NCBI GenBank assembly: GCA_902610845.1
Contig: CACLXJ010000005.1
Span: forward strand, 1 to 64,000
Source of the DNA: an uncultured Alphaproteobacteria bacterium
Lineage (GTDB): Bacteria > Pseudomonadota > Alphaproteobacteria > HIMB59 > GCA-002718135
Direction: 5' to 3'
DNA: 64,000 nucleotides
Both the position numbers and the translations under genes were made by a program. Below, piece after piece: positions 44,629 through 55,617 of the stretch; position 1 is the stretch's first letter; each line of letters opens with the position of its first letter. The notes under the pieces are model-generated. The model saw only the letters and a program-made list of their open reading frames with translations, was not told the origin of the DNA and searched no databases.

Positions 44629-45521
44629 TGATTAATATTGCTGTTGTTGGTTGTGGAAATTGGGCATCAAAGATTATTAATGAGATTAATAACAATAATA
44701 AATTTAATTTAACATCTATAGTCTGTAGAAAAAAAAAGGAAAATATTCCTAAAACAGTAATTTTTGATTCAATAGATAAAATGATAAATTCAAAAATTAA
44801 TGATTCTATTTATGTAGCAGCAGAACCCAAGCTAAACTTGGAGATAGTAAAACTTATTAAAAATAAAAAAATCCCTATTATTTTAGAAAAGCCAATTAGT
44901 GATTCATATGAGAATATTAATGAATTAAAAAATATTATAGAAAAGTACAATTTGATTGCTTTACCAAATCTTACTAATTATTTTTCTGAAAGCTTTATGG
45001 AGTTAAAAAAAATTACCCATGAGAAATATAAAAAAATAAATGAAATAATAATATATGAGGGAAATTTTGGTCCATTCAGAAAAAATATTCATCCTATTTG
45101 GGACTGGGGATTTCACTCAATATCACTTCTATTTCTTCTTTTTGAAGTAGAGAACCTAACAAATATTGATATGAAAATAATTAAATCAAATAACTTTTAC
45201 GGTAAAGGAATTGTGTCAAAATTTTCTTTTAAAATAAATAAGAAAATAAAGGTAAAAATTATAACAGGTAATTTATTCAAAAAGAAATTAAGAAAAATGA
45301 AAATAAAATTTGATGACAATACTTTTATTTTAAATGATATGGTAAAACATAAACTATACTTTAATAATAAATTTATATTTGCAAATAATATAACACCAGT
45401 ATCATCTCTTTTACATAATTTTGAAAAAATAATACAATTAAATAGAAACGAACTTTCAAGAGAACTAATTGATATTTCCTGTAAGACAACAAAATTTCTT
45501 GAAAAATTCTTCAGATGTTAA
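44628..45521 (+). CDS. Gfo/Idh/MocA-family oxidoreductase
   Basis: A 297-residue NAD(P)-dependent oxidoreductase. The Rossmann motif VVGCGNWASKI is at the N-terminus and the EKP catalytic lysine appears in ILEKPIS (about residue 91). The histidine region HPIWDWGFHSI matches the C-terminal family fold. Likely a sugar or sugar-nucleotide dehydrogenase working with the adjacent epimerase and C-methyltransferase. Confidence 0.82.
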   Translation: MINIAVVGCGNWASKIINEINNNNKFNLTSIVCRKKKENIPKTVIFDSIDKMINSKINDSIYVAAEPKLNLEIVKLIKNKKIPIILEKPISDSYENINELKNIIEKYNLIALPNLTNYFSESFMELKKITHEKYKKINEIIIYEGNFGPFRKNIHPIWDWGFHSISLLFLLFEVENLTNIDMKIIKSNNFYGKGIVSKFSFKINKKIKVKIITGNLFKKKLRKMKIKFDDNTFILNDMVKHKLYFNNKFIFANNITPVSSLLHNFEKIIQLNRNELSRELIDISCKTTKFLEKFFRC

Positions 45522-45530
45522 TTTATAGAT

Positions 45531-47048
45531 ATGAATATAAATTTTATTGACCTAATTTTTTTTCCAGTTTTATCTCTATTGATTTTAATATGTATTTTAG
45601 GGTATGGTATTTTTTTTAATAAATATACTTATATTAATGAAGATAAACTAGGACTTAAAAATTTAATTTTTATACAAGGATTAATTTTTATTGGGTTAGT
45701 TTTCATTTTTATAAATTTTTTTTATCCAATCTCAGATACGTTATCTATTATAACAATATTAATAGGAACATTATTATACGTAATTAATTTTTTAAAAATT
45801 AAAAGAATAAAACCTGAATTAAATTTTCTATTTTTTGTTTTAATATTTAGTTTTATTTATTGTTTTTATGCAGGAATAAGTGATGATTTTATTTATCATT
45901 TCGAAACAATAAAAAATTTTAAAAATAAAAATTTATATGAAATCTTACACGATAGAAGAATAAGTTATAATTCTCATTGGTTATTTTTAACCTCTATTTT
46001 TTCATTAAGTTATTTAAATAGTACATTATTTATTTTAACTTCATTATTTTTTACTATTAGCATTTATGATTTTTTAAAACTATCATTCATAATAACAAAA
46101 AATAAAAACTATTATTTATCAATTTTATCTTTTTTCATTTTAATTTTTTTCTTAGGGGTTTTGAATAATTACAAAGATTTGGGTACTGATATACCAGGTG
46201 TTATTATTAGTATGTATATGTTAATTATTATTTTTAATTATTTTTATAATAAAGATTTTGAATCAATAAATAATGATTTTTTATTTTTACTTTTACTTGG
46301 CTATTTCGCATTCATAATAAAAATTACTAATGTCCTAATCTTTTTATTCTTAGTATTCTTATTTTTTAAACTTAGTCAGAAAAGTAAAAAATACTGGATG
46401 ATTTTAATTATTTCCTTTTATCCATTGCCATGGATTTTTCAAAATTACATAATTAGCGGATGTTTAATTTGGCCAATTAACATGGTGTGTTTTACAAATA
46501 AGGAATCAGCAATTTATGAAACGTATCTTATAGAATCTTTTGCTAAAGGAGATATTACAACGACAATGAAGGTAAATAATTTTGATTGGATCAAAGTATG
46601 GTTTTTTAATCATTTCAATAAATTACTTGAAACATACTTTATATATTTTCTTATACTTATAACACCTATTATTTATTTTTTATTTAAAAAAAACAACAGG
46701 ATGGAAATATCATTTAATTTTTTTAAAAAAAAATATTTAGATCTTAATTACAAATATTTTTTATTAATATTACTTATTTGTAATACTATTTGGTTTATTT
46801 ACGCTCCAGCATATAGATTTGGAATTTTTTATAATTTGTCATTATTAATAACATTGGTACTTCCAATATGGATATTAATGTTAAGAAAAAATTATAATTT
46901 TATAATTAAATATTCAAAAGTTATATTATCACTAATAATTTTTTATTTTGTATATGAAAACATCAATAGAATTGGTTGGTACAACGAAAGGTATAATGTT
47001 TGGCCTCCAATGGAAAATGGTAAAATTTTAGAAAGAATTAAAAATTAA
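45531..47048 (+). CDS. Polytopic membrane protein, candidate GT-C-like glycosyltransferase (2 of 2)
   Basis: A 505-residue protein of about ten or more TM segments. It shares four ordered motifs with the 38505 protein (ISDDF, DLGTDIP, SGCLIWP...CF, P-x-x-R-F-G) and is therefore a diverged paralogue. The first-loop acidic pair fits GT-C enzymes that use polyprenyl-phosphate sugars. A polymerase or ligase role for the surface glycan is an alternative. It ends by interlocking its stop with lepA in a 4-nt overlap. Confidence 0.6.
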   Translation: MNINFIDLIFFPVLSLLILICILGYGIFFNKYTYINEDKLGLKNLIFIQGLIFIGLVFIFINFFYPISDTLSIITILIGTLLYVINFLKIKRIKPELNFLFFVLIFSFIYCFYAGISDDFIYHFETIKNFKNKNLYEILHDRRISYNSHWLFLTSIFSLSYLNSTLFILTSLFFTISIYDFLKLSFIITKNKNYYLSILSFFILIFFLGVLNNYKDLGTDIPGVIISMYMLIIIFNYFYNKDFESINNDFLFLLLLGYFAFIIKITNVLIFLFLVFLFFKLSQKSKKYWMILIISFYPLPWIFQNYIISGCLIWPINMVCFTNKESAIYETYLIESFAKGDITTTMKVNNFDWIKVWFFNHFNKLLETYFIYFLILITPIIYFLFKKNNRMEISFNFFKKKYLDLNYKYFLLILLICNTIWFIYAPAYRFGIFYNLSLLITLVLPIWILMLRKNYNFIIKYSKVILSLIIFYFVYENINRIGWYNERYNVWPPMENGKILERIKN

Positions 47049-48847
47049 TTATTGTTCATTTTTAAAGCATTTAAAAAAGTATTTTGGGGGATATCAACTT
47101 TTCCAAACTGTCTCATTCTTTTTTTACCTTTTTTTTGTTTATCTAAAAGTTTATTTTTCCTAGTGACATCTCCACCATATAATTTTTGTGTAACATCTTT
47201 TCTGAATGAGGCTACTGTTTCTCTAGCAATTACTTTTCCACCTATTGCTGCTTGAATGGCTACTTTAAATTGTTGTCTTGGTATAAGATCTTTTAGTCTT
47301 TCACATAAAGCTCTACCTCTTTGTTCAGATCTTTCTTTATGAACTATTAATGAAAGTGCATCAACAGGATCGCCATTTATAAGTATTCCAACTTTCACTA
47401 AATTATTTACCTCATATCCAGTAATTTCATAATCAAAGCTTGCATAGCCTTTTGTAATTGATTTTAATCTATCATAAAAATCAAAAACAACTTCATTAAG
47501 TGGAAGTTTATACTCAACTAATGGTCTATTTCCTGCATAACTCATATTTAGCTGAATACCTCTTTTTGAAGTACATAATTCTAATACTGAGCCCAAAAAT
47601 TCTTCAGGCACAATAATTGTTGCCTTTATCCAAGGCTCTGAAATATTTTCAACTTTTACTGGATCTGGCATATCAGTAGGATTATGCAGATTTATAGTAG
47701 ATCTATCTTTCATTAATATTTTATAAACAACTGATGGGGCAGTAGTTACAAGTTCTAAATTAAATTCTCTTTCAAACCGGTCTCTGATAATTTCTAAATG
47801 TAGTAAACCTAAGAAACCACAACGAAAACCATAACCTAAAGCTGGACTTACTTCTGGTTCATAAGAAAAGCTTGAATCATTTAATGCAAGTTTAGACATA
47901 CTATCTCTCATATGTTCATAGTCATCTGAGTCGACAGGAAACATTCCACAAAAAACGACTGGTTGAGATGGTTTGAAACCTGGAAGAACGTCTTCAGTTG
48001 GAAGTTTATCATCTGTTATTGTGTCACCAACTTTACAATCGGAAACACTTTTAATACCAGAATTTATAAAACCTATTTCTCCTGGTCCAAGTGTACCAAC
48101 TTCAGTTGCTTTAGGAGAAAAAATCCCCACTCTATCAATTGTATAAGTTGCACCTGTTGCCATAAATCTAATTTTTTGACCTTTTTTTAGCTCTCCATTT
48201 ATCACCCTTACAAGTACCACGACACCAAGATAACTGTCATACCAACTATCAACTAACATACATTTTAATTCTTTACTTATTTCACCTGATGGAGATGGAA
48301 GAAGAGTTATAATTTTATTTAATAAATCTTCTATACCTGCACCTGTTTTTGCTGAAACAAGAGAAGTATTGTCTGTTTCAATACCAAGAACATCTTCAAT
48401 TTGTGATTTTATTTTATCTGGCTCAGATGAGGGAAGATCAATTTTATTAAGCACGGGCAAAATTTCATGATCATTATTAATAGCCTGGTACGCATTAGCT
48501 AATGTTTGTGCCTCAACACCCTGTGTAGAATCAACTATTAATAAAGATCCTTCACATGCTGCTAATGATCTAGATACCTCATAAGAAAAATCAACATGTC
48601 CTGGGGTATCCATAATATTAAGTATGTAAGTCTTGCCATCATTTGATTTGTAAGAAAGTCTCACTGTTTGAGCCTTAATTGTAATACCTCTTTCTCTTTC
48701 TAATTCCATTGAGTCTAAAACTTGCTCTTTCATCTCTCTATCCGTTAAACCTCCACAAAACTGTATTAGTCTATCGGCTAACGTTGATTTTCCATGATCT
48801 ATATGAGCAACAATTGAAAAATTACGAATAGAACTAAGTTCAGTCAT
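47045..48847 (-). CDS. lepA: Elongation factor 4 (LepA)
   Basis: A 600-residue translational GTPase. G1 is [14 protein letters not shown] (14-27), G2 [11 protein letters not shown]3 DTPGHVDF and G4 NKID. Domains II, III, V and the LepA-specific C-terminal domain ([17 protein letters not shown]) are present. It affects ribosome back-translocation and biogenesis. It follows pheT directly; its start overlaps the pheT stop by one nucleotide. Confidence 0.97.
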   Translation of the reverse strand: MTELSSIRNFSIVAHIDHGKSTLADRLIQFCGGLTDREMKEQVLDSMELERERGITIKAQTVRLSYKSNDGKTYILNIMDTPGHVDFSYEVSRSLAACEGSLLIVDSTQGVEAQTLANAYQAINNDHEILPVLNKIDLPSSEPDKIKSQIEDVLGIETDNTSLVSAKTGAGIEDLLNKIITLLPSPSGEISKELKCMLVDSWYDSYLGVVVLVRVINGELKKGQKIRFMATGATYTIDRVGIFSPKATEVGTLGPGEIGFINSGIKSVSDCKVGDTITDDKLPTEDVLPGFKPSQPVVFCGMFPVDSDDYEHMRDSMSKLALNDSSFSYEPEVSPALGYGFRCGFLGLLHLEIIRDRFEREFNLELVTTAPSVVYKILMKDRSTINLHNPTDMPDPVKVENISEPWIKATIIVPEEFLGSVLELCTSKRGIQLNMSYAGNRPLVEYKLPLNEVVFDFYDRLKSITKGYASFDYEITGYEVNNLVKVGILINGDPVDALSLIVHKERSEQRGRALCERLKDLIPRQQFKVAIQAAIGGKVIARETVASFRKDVTQKLYGGDVTRKNKLLDKQKKGKKRMRQFGKVDIPQNTFLNALKMNNN

Positions 48848-51237
48848 TAGTTTCTTATAGATGCATCAAGCGATTTAGATATTTCGTCAATTATTTTATT
48901 TGATAATTCCTCAATTTCTTGATCGTTAAATGTTTTATCTTGAGGTTGTAATAAAACCCTAAAAGCAATACTTTTTTTATTTTCTGGAAGTTTATCACCC
49001 TCATAAACATCAAATATCGTTGCGTTTTGAATTATATTTTTATCTATTTTTTTTACTCTTTTAATTATCTCAACAGCTCTAACTTTTTTTGGGAAAAGAA
49101 AGGCAAAGTCTCTTTCAACCATTTGATAGGGATTGTTGGTAAAACCTCCTTTTGAAGAAGATTTATTCTCTTGAAATTGTGAAATATTTTCCAAATATAT
49201 TTCAAAACCGTATACCTTGAAATTAACATCCATTGTTTTTAATAGAACTGGATGTAATTCTCCAAAATTAGCTATTTTGTTTTTACCAAGCCTCAAAGAA
49301 GATGATTTGCCAGGATGATAAATTTTACCCTCTAATTTTTCATATAGCAAATTATCTATAGGTACATTTAAATCAGCTAAAATAGAAAATAAATCAGCTT
49401 TTATGCTAAAGACATCAATATTTTTTTTATTTGATAACCAATTTTTTTCATCAGATGAGCCATAAGCTATAGCAGTGGCAACATTTTCTTGTTGGTCAGG
49501 TAGTGATTTAGAAAAATTTGGACCTACTTCAAATAATTTTGCTCTTAGATACATTCTAGATTTATTTTGATTGATTGCTTCTAATAAATTTGGAAGCGTA
49601 GAAGGTCTCATCGTATTTAAATCGGTACTTATAGGATTTTTTAAACTAATTATTTCATCTGATATAATTTTTGCATTATTTTCATCCATAAACGACCAAG
49701 TTACAACTTCTGAGTATCCATTCAGAGCCATAGTTTTTTTACTTTTATAAAAAGTTTTTGTTTTGGTATTTAAAATCTGCTTTTTTTCTTCGTGATTAGT
49801 TACTTTTTTAAGAGGAATTTTATTATAACCATAAATTCGAATTATTTCCTCAACGATATCTGCTTCACCAACAATATCTGGTCTAAAAGTAGGATTTTGA
49901 ATTTCAAATTTGGATTTTTTTTCATTAACAGAGAAACCAAGTGAAACTAAGATTTTTTCTTGTTCCTTATTATTGATTTCTATTCCACCAAAAGTCTTCA
50001 CTTTATTTGTATCAAACATGAATGGTTTACTTTTTTCTATATTAATTTCTGAAGAAACGAACTCACTTACTTCACCTCCACATAATTCTAAAATCATTTG
50101 AGTTGCTGCATCGACACCCCAATAAATCGAATCAGTATCTATCCCTCTTTCAAAACGATAACGTGCATCACTTTGTAGATTTAATTTTCTTCCAGTTTTA
50201 GTGACAGAAACCGGATCAAATAACGCAACTTCTAGAAAGACATTTTTAGTCTCCAAACTACAACCACTATTAAGACCTCCCATAACACCACCAATTCCAT
50301 GAAGTTTATTTTCATCATCAGAAATTACAATCATATCATTGTCACATTTATAATTAACTTCATTTAGTGCTAAACACTCCTCATTTTTATTGGCTAATCG
50401 CATTGTTAAATTGCCTGATACTTTGTCAGCATCATAAACATGTAGTGGTCTTCCTAAGTCAAAAGTAATATAATTTGTAATGTCAACAAGAGCTGAAATG
50501 GGTCTTAATCCAATTGCAGTTAATCTATCTTGAAGCCATTTAGGACTTTCTATATTTATAACATTTTTGAAATATCGACCTGCTACTCCAGGACAGAGAT
50601 TTTTATTTTGAAATTCTTTTTTCCACGTAATTGGACTTTTAAATGATTCTTTTACTTTTTTATAATTTAAGTCTTTTAATTTACCAATACCAGCTGCTGC
50701 TAAATCCCTTGCGATACCTCTAACTGATAAACAGTCAGATCTATTCGGTGTTAAATTAATTTCTATAACAGGTTCATCTATTGCAAAAATTTTACTAAAT
50801 AAATCACCAATTTTATAATTATCTTTTATTTCAATAATACCATCGTGTTCATCAGAAATACCCATTTCTCTCTCTGATACAAGCATTCCACAAGACTCAA
50901 CTCCTCTTATTTTAGTTTTTTTTAAATGCAAGTCTGTTCCAGGAATGTAACTATTTTCTGGAGCAAAAATTCCAAGCATTCCTTCTCTTGCATTTGGGGC
51001 ACCGCACACAACTTGATAATTTCCATTTATTGTTTCTACCTGACATACTTTAAGTTTATCTGCATCTGGATGTTTTTCTGCTTTTAAAACTTTAGCTACT
51101 GTAAAATTCTTTAATATTTCTGATTTATCTTCTACACTTTCAATCTCTAAACCAATATTAGTTAAAGTATCTGTTATGGTATTTAGATTTTCAGAGGTAT
51201 CTAAATGATCTCTTAGCCAGTCTAAAGTAAATTTCAT
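48847..51237 (-). CDS. pheT: Phenylalanine-tRNA ligase beta subunit
   Basis: A 796-residue PheT with an N-terminal tRNA-binding OB domain (about residues 39-150), B3/4 editing domain, B5 DNA-binding-like domain, and a C-terminal ferredoxin-like anticodon-binding domain ([12 protein letters not shown]). It forms the alpha2-beta2 enzyme with PheS. Its start abuts the pheS stop. Confidence 0.97.
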   Translation of the reverse strand: MKFTLDWLRDHLDTSENLNTITDTLTNIGLEIESVEDKSEILKNFTVAKVLKAEKHPDADKLKVCQVETINGNYQVVCGAPNAREGMLGIFAPENSYIPGTDLHLKKTKIRGVESCGMLVSEREMGISDEHDGIIEIKDNYKIGDLFSKIFAIDEPVIEINLTPNRSDCLSVRGIARDLAAAGIGKLKDLNYKKVKESFKSPITWKKEFQNKNLCPGVAGRYFKNVINIESPKWLQDRLTAIGLRPISALVDITNYITFDLGRPLHVYDADKVSGNLTMRLANKNEECLALNEVNYKCDNDMIVISDDENKLHGIGGVMGGLNSGCSLETKNVFLEVALFDPVSVTKTGRKLNLQSDARYRFERGIDTDSIYWGVDAATQMILELCGGEVSEFVSSEINIEKSKPFMFDTNKVKTFGGIEINNKEQEKILVSLGFSVNEKKSKFEIQNPTFRPDIVGEADIVEEIIRIYGYNKIPLKKVTNHEEKKQILNTKTKTFYKSKKTMALNGYSEVVTWSFMDENNAKIISDEIISLKNPISTDLNTMRPSTLPNLLEAINQNKSRMYLRAKLFEVGPNFSKSLPDQQENVATAIAYGSSDEKNWLSNKKNIDVFSIKADLFSILADLNVPIDNLLYEKLEGKIYHPGKSSSLRLGKNKIANFGELHPVLLKTMDVNFKVYGFEIYLENISQFQENKSSSKGGFTNNPYQMVERDFAFLFPKKVRAVEIIKRVKKIDKNIIQNATIFDVYEGDKLPENKKSIAFRVLLQPQDKTFNDQEIEELSNKIIDEISKSLDASIRN

Positions 51238-52299
51238 TTATAGCCCTGATCGTGTTTGATTATCTAAAATACTAAAACCATAATGGTCCAACCATCTATA
51301 ATTAGGATCAAAAAAACTTCTTAAATCTGAAATACCATATTTAAGCATCGACAAACGCTCAATTCCCATACCAAAAGCAAAACCCTGATACTGTGTTGAA
51401 TCAATATTACAATTATCTAAAACTACAGGATTGACCATTCCACAACCCAGTATTTCTAACCAGTTATCTCCTTCACCAATTTTTATTTTATTATTTACTT
51501 TGGTATAAGCTACATCCATTTCTGCACTAGGCTCGGTAAAAGGAAAATAACTAGGGCGAAAACGGTATTGTAAGTTTTTTACTTCGAAAAATTCTTCTAA
51601 GAATGAAACGAGTGTTGATTTTAAATCAACCATAGTAGAACTTGTATCAACGACTAAACCTTCTACCTGATGAAACATAGGAGCATGTGTAGCATCTGAG
51701 TCACTTCTATAAGTTCTGCCAGGCACAATAATTTTAATAGGTGGTTTAGTGTTGAGCATAGTTCTTACTTGAACAGGGCTAGTATGGGTTCGAAGAACAT
51801 TTTTATCTCCGTTATCCTGAATATAAAAAGTATCCTGCATTTCTCTTGCTGGGTGATGTTCTGGTATATTTAAAGCTGTAAAATTATTAAAATCTGTTTC
51901 TATATCTGGACCTGTTTCCACTGCATAATTTAAATTTCCAAAAATTTCTATAATATTAAATATTGTTTGACTAATTGGGTGTATTTTTCCTTTTTCAGAA
52001 ATATTAGGTGGTAGAGTAACATCAATTGATTCTAAATTAATTCTGTTTGAAATTTCAATATTTTCAAGTTCTGTTCTTTGGTTTTTAATACCTTCTTCAA
52101 TTTCTTTTTTAATAATATTTAATTCCTGTCCTTTTGATTTTTTTTCTTCGATCGACAAAGAACCTAATCCTTTTAAAGCTTCAGGTATTAATCCTTTTTT
52201 ACCTAAATAATATAATCGAAGTTTTTCTAAATCTTCGAAGGATTTTGAGGTTTTAATTTTTTTTAGAACATCAATTTTATTTTCAACAAATGCCATCAA
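51238..52299 (-). CDS. pheS: Phenylalanine-tRNA ligase alpha subunit
   Basis: A 353-residue class II synthetase subunit. An N-terminal coiled coil is followed by the catalytic domain with motif 2 (RTYRSDSDATHAPMFHQVEG) and motif 3 (GFAFGMGIERLSMLKYG). The start is MM; either could be used. It lies 26 nt after rplT in the infC-rpmI-rplT-pheST-lepA run. Confidence 0.97.
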   Translation of the reverse strand: MMAFVENKIDVLKKIKTSKSFEDLEKLRLYYLGKKGLIPEALKGLGSLSIEEKKSKGQELNIIKKEIEEGIKNQRTELENIEISNRINLESIDVTLPPNISEKGKIHPISQTIFNIIEIFGNLNYAVETGPDIETDFNNFTALNIPEHHPAREMQDTFYIQDNGDKNVLRTHTSPVQVRTMLNTKPPIKIIVPGRTYRSDSDATHAPMFHQVEGLVVDTSSTMVDLKSTLVSFLEEFFEVKNLQYRFRPSYFPFTEPSAEMDVAYTKVNNKIKIGEGDNWLEILGCGMVNPVVLDNCNIDSTQYQGFAFGMGIERLSMLKYGISDLRSFFDPNYRWLDHYGFSILDNQTRSGL

Positions 52300-52325
52300 T
52301 ATCTATTATATTTTATTAATTAAAA

Positions 52326-52679
52326 TTATCTAGCAGATTGAGCTTTATCAACTAAAGCTTTAAAAGCCTCTGGCTGGTGAACTGCAAGATCCGCCAATAT
52401 CTTTCTATCTATTTCAATAGATGATTTTTTAAGACCAGATATAAATTGCGAATATGTTAAACCATGAAGTCGAACACCGGCATTTATTCTTTGAATCCAT
52501 AAACCCCTAAAATCACTTTTTCTTTTTTTACGATCTCTATAAGCATATTGCATGCCTCTTTCAACAGCTTGCACAGCAACTCGAAAAACATTTTTTCTTC
52601 TACCGTAATAACCTTTTGCTCTTTTAATTACTTTTTTGTGTCTAGCTCTTGCTGTAACACCTCGTGATACTCTTGCCAT
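52326..52679 (-). CDS. rplT: Ribosomal protein L20
   Basis: A 117-residue L20. The start is at 52679 ([16 protein letters not shown]); the track start adds 13 residues upstream that overlap rpmI. The rest reads [24 protein letters not shown] and continues to the conserved [20 protein letters not shown]. In other bacteria L20 represses its own operon by binding mRNA. Confidence 0.97.
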   Translation of the reverse strand: MARVSRGVTARARHKKVIKRAKGYYGRRKNVFRVAVQAVERGMQYAYRDRKKRKSDFRGLWIQRINAGVRLHGLTYSQFISGLKKSSIEIDRKILADLAVHQPEAFKALVDKAQSAR

Positions 52680-52689
52680 TGATTTCCCC

Positions 52690-52890
52690 TTACTTGTTGT
52701 ATGGTAACATATGATCAATTAAAGCGGAGTCACCTGGTGACATAATTGCAGATCTTTTAGTGTTACGAATAAATTTATTGGAACGTTTACTCATTCCATG
52801 TCTCTTTCCAGCAGGTTTAAATTTAATTTTACCAGTACCTGTTCTAGAAAATCTTTTCTTTAAACTACTCTTAGTTTTAAGCTTGGGCAT
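52690..52890 (-). CDS. rpmI: Ribosomal protein L35
   Basis: A 66-residue L35, starting [14 protein letters not shown] with the [18 protein letters not shown] segment. A clear AGGAGA ribosome binding site precedes the start. It lies between infC and rplT, preceded by a 102-nt leader with a GC-rich hairpin. Confidence 0.97.
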   Translation of the reverse strand: MPKLKTKSSLKKRFSRTGTGKIKFKPAGKRHGMSKRSNKFIRNTKRSAIMSPGDSALIDHMLPYNK

Positions 52891-52922
52891 TGCTATCTCC
52901 TATATTTTAAGTTTACCCGTTA

Positions 52923-52938
52923 GGCTGCCCCGCAGGCC
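52923..52938 (-). promoter_or_regulatory. GC-rich hairpin in the infC-rpmI spacer
   Basis: On the coding strand GGCCTGC-GGG-GCAGCC folds as GGC/GCC plus TGC/GCA around a bulged C. It is the only GC-rich stretch in a 102-nt AT-rich spacer upstream of rpmI, and no T-run follows, so it is not an intrinsic terminator. An L20/L35 autoregulatory leader or processing site is possible; the stem is short. Confidence 0.35.
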
Positions 52939-52992
52939 ATAACAAGATTTAATGGTTTATACTGATAATTGAGTATTTTGCAATATGTAGAA

Positions 52993-53532
52993 TTACTTAG
53001 CAACTTGAGGAACAAGTATCATCATTATTTGTCTTCCCTCAAATTTAGGAGCTACTTCAACTTTTGCATATTCTTCAACTTCTGAAGTTAGTTTTTTTAG
53101 AAGATCAAAGCCTAAATTTTGATGCTCCATTTCACGTCCTCTGAAACGCATAGAGACTTTTACTTTATTACCGCCACCTATAAACTTTGAGAGTGCTTTA
53201 ATTTTAACATTATAATCGTGTGTATCAATGCCAGGTCTCATTTTAATCTCTTTAACTTCAATTGTTTTTTGTTTCTTTTTTGCTTCTTTCTTACTTTTTT
53301 GCTCTCTATATTTTAATTTACCATAATCTATAATTTTACAGACTGGTGGATTAGCTTCAGGAGACACTTCAACTAAATCAAAACCTTCATCTTCTGCTTG
53401 AATTAAAGCTTCACGAATGCTCAAGATCCCCATTTGTTTACCACTGCTTGATATTAGTCTTACTTCACTTGCAGTAATCTGCTCGTTTATTCTTGGACCA
53501 ATATCTTTCTTTGTTTTGAAATTTACAGCCAA
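52993..53532 (-). CDS. infC: Translation initiation factor IF-3, non-ATG start
   Basis: A 179-residue IF-3 (track length). The N-terminal domain begins DIGPRINEQITASEVRLI and the C-terminal domain has KMRPGIDTHDYNVKI and SMRFRGREMEHQ. The track start is TTG at 53532, preceded in frame by ATT and ATA (ATA ATT TTG GCT); no in-frame ATG exists before residue 34. IF-3 from E. coli starts at AUU and is autoregulated through it, so a rare start here is meaningful. I see no strong ribosome binding site. Confidence 0.95.
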   Translation of the reverse strand: MAVNFKTKKDIGPRINEQITASEVRLISSSGKQMGILSIREALIQAEDEGFDLVEVSPEANPPVCKIIDYGKLKYREQKSKKEAKKKQKTIEVKEIKMRPGIDTHDYNVKIKALSKFIGGGNKVKVSMRFRGREMEHQNLGFDLLKKLTSEVEEYAKVEVAPKFEGRQIMMILVPQVAK

Positions 53533-53688
53533 AATTATATAGGGATTGAGTTAAAGCTATTATTTAATAGCATATTAGGAAATTAAGTCTTTTGTCATAT
53601 TTTGTTAGGATATAATCTCAAATGAATTTAAATTCAAGGGCTGATTTTAAAAAATATAAACTGTTTTTTAAGTTATTAAATACACTTT

Positions 53689-54696
53689 ATGAAAATTTGT
53701 TTAGTTAGAAACGATAAAATGGGAGATATGATCCTTACTCTTCCAGTTATTCAAGGACTGAAAGAAGCTAATCAGGATTATAAAATTGATATTGTATGTT
53801 CTAGAAAAAATCAAAAAATATGTAAAAACTATAAACCTATTAACAAAATTTTTTTACTTCAAAATAAATTTCATCAAGTCTTAAAAATAATTTCAAAATT
53901 AAGAAATGAAGATTATGATTATATTTTCACATTTAGTCCTGGTATCATCAGTATATTAATATCAATTTTTTCTAAAAGTAAAATAAAGTCATTGTTAATT
54001 TTTAAATCTAGATACAAAAATAATTACATGAGTAAATTTTTAGATAGAATTTTGGGTAAAATCTTTTTTACTCACTGCTTAATAATCGATCGCAAATTAA
54101 GATATTCAAAAAAAATCCCAATTCATCAAACAGAGATTATGATGGAGTTGGTTTCTAAAAATGGATTAAATTATAATAATACTGCTGATATTAAGAATGA
54201 ATTTGGATTTAATAAAATAGAATTAAATTCTAAAAAATTATGCTTAGTTCATTTATCTTCAAAATGGATCAATAAATATTTTTCAGAAGAAAACTTTATC
54301 AATCTATTAAACAATCTTAAAAATTTGAAAATTAATATTGTAATGACAACCGATGGAACATCAAAAAATGTATTCTATGAAATATTTAAAAAATATAAGA
54401 TTATTACTAATGAAGAGTTTGAAAATCTTAAAAGTATAAATAATGTTTTAATTTTAGATCAATTAAATTTTGATAATTGGACATCAATAATAAACTCTTC
54501 AACATATGTAATTACACCTGAATGTGGATGCACACATATTGCATCACTTTCTGAAACGAAACTTTGTGTTATTTATGATTCAGATAATGTTCCAGGTATG
54601 ATTGCAGAAGAATATGCACCGTGGAAGAAAAAATATACTAAACTATTCTCTAACAACCAAAATTTAGAAAAAGAATTAATTTCATTTATTAGTTAA
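53689..54696 (+). CDS. GT9-like heptosyltransferase-family protein
   Basis: A 335-residue GT-B protein of the ADP-heptose:LPS heptosyltransferase group. MKICLVRNDKMGDMILTLPVIQGLKE is the family N-terminus, and the donor end has TPECGCTHIASLSETKLCVIYDS. It is divergent from infC over 156 nt and overlaps the next GT9 gene by 15 nt end to end. It likely adds a core sugar to lipid A-core. Confidence 0.85.
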   Translation: MKICLVRNDKMGDMILTLPVIQGLKEANQDYKIDIVCSRKNQKICKNYKPINKIFLLQNKFHQVLKIISKLRNEDYDYIFTFSPGIISILISIFSKSKIKSLLIFKSRYKNNYMSKFLDRILGKIFFTHCLIIDRKLRYSKKIPIHQTEIMMELVSKNGLNYNNTADIKNEFGFNKIELNSKKLCLVHLSSKWINKYFSEENFINLLNNLKNLKINIVMTTDGTSKNVFYEIFKKYKIITNEEFENLKSINNVLILDQLNFDNWTSIINSSTYVITPECGCTHIASLSETKLCVIYDSDNVPGMIAEEYAPWKKKYTKLFSNNQNLEKELISFIS

Positions 54697-55617
54697 TTTA
54701 CTATCATGTAAAAAATCTAAAACTTGTTTTACTGAAATTGAGTCCATTTTATCGGTCAGAATCGTATAAGCATTTTTATATTCAGATAAGTTTGATTTTG
54801 AGATAACATTATCTTTAGCTAAAAAAAGAATAGGTGAATTACTTAAAGCTGCTATATGACCTGGGCCAGTATCATTACTAATTATAAAATTACTTTTTTT
54901 AGCAATGGAATAGATGATTTCAGGAGGTGATTTATCGCTTAAATCAATAACCTTGTGACATGCATTATTGATAGTATCTAATGTTTTCTTATCTGATTTT
55001 TGCCCAATAACACAAATATTATATCCTTTTTTTTCTAAAGTACTTGCAAGTATTGCAAATTTATCTGGTGACCATTGCTTGTCCTTTCCTGATTTAGAAA
55101 CACCAGGTATTATTAAGATTATTTTGTCTTCATTAATCGCGGATATATCTTTAGATAGCCAATCTACATTTTGATTAATTTCACTTACTCCAAGTAACTT
55201 TAGTTGATTGTATAAACCTTGTTGTGGAGACTCAGTTCCTTGTGGAGGAATTTCATATTGAATATCACAATTAGAACGAGATCCATTAACTTTTACTTCT
55301 GAAATAAATTTTAAGAATGACCAATAATTATTTGTTCTTTTAGAATTCTGTAAATCTATGATTAGATCATATTTATTTTGATTAATTTTTAATATAACCT
55401 TAAGTGAATCAATTATTCCTTTTCTATTATCTTTAAAAATCGAATTAAAATAATTTGAATTGCTTAAAAAATTTACGTATTTTTCTTCAGTGAGCAAGTC
55501 AATAGTGGCATTATTAAAAAATTGCTTAATTGATGCCATAGCAAGTATAGAAAATGCAATATCACCAAGCGATCCATGCTTTACAACTAGTATTTTGTTA
55601 AATTGACTGCTGTTCAT
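54682..55617 (-). CDS. GT9 heptosyltransferase-family protein
   Basis: A 311-residue GT9 protein. ILVVKHGSLGDIAFSILAMASIKQFF opens the acceptor domain; the donor part has IPGVSKSGKDKQWSPDKFA and ISNDTGPGHIAALSNSPILFL. Similar to WaaC/WaaF/RfaQ-type enzymes of LPS core synthesis. Its start lies 20 nt inside the GT4 gene end. Confidence 0.88.
   Translation of the reverse strand: MNSSQFNKILVVKHGSLGDIAFSILAMASIKQFFNNATIDLLTEEKYVNFLSNSNYFNSIFKDNRKGIIDSLKVILKINQNKYDLIIDLQNSKRTNNYWSFLKFISEVKVNGSRSNCDIQYEIPPQGTESPQQGLYNQLKLLGVSEINQNVDWLSKDISAINEDKIILIIPGVSKSGKDKQWSPDKFAILASTLEKKGYNICVIGQKSDKKTLDTINNACHKVIDLSDKSPPEIIYSIAKKSNFIISNDTGPGHIAALSNSPILFLAKDNVISKSNLSEYKNAYTILTDKMDSISVKQVLDFLHDSKLTNK

Noticed and set aside
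53622-53708. 28-codon ORF upstream of the GT9 gene
   Set aside because: It has no good ribosome binding site, overlaps the GT9 start and has ordinary composition.
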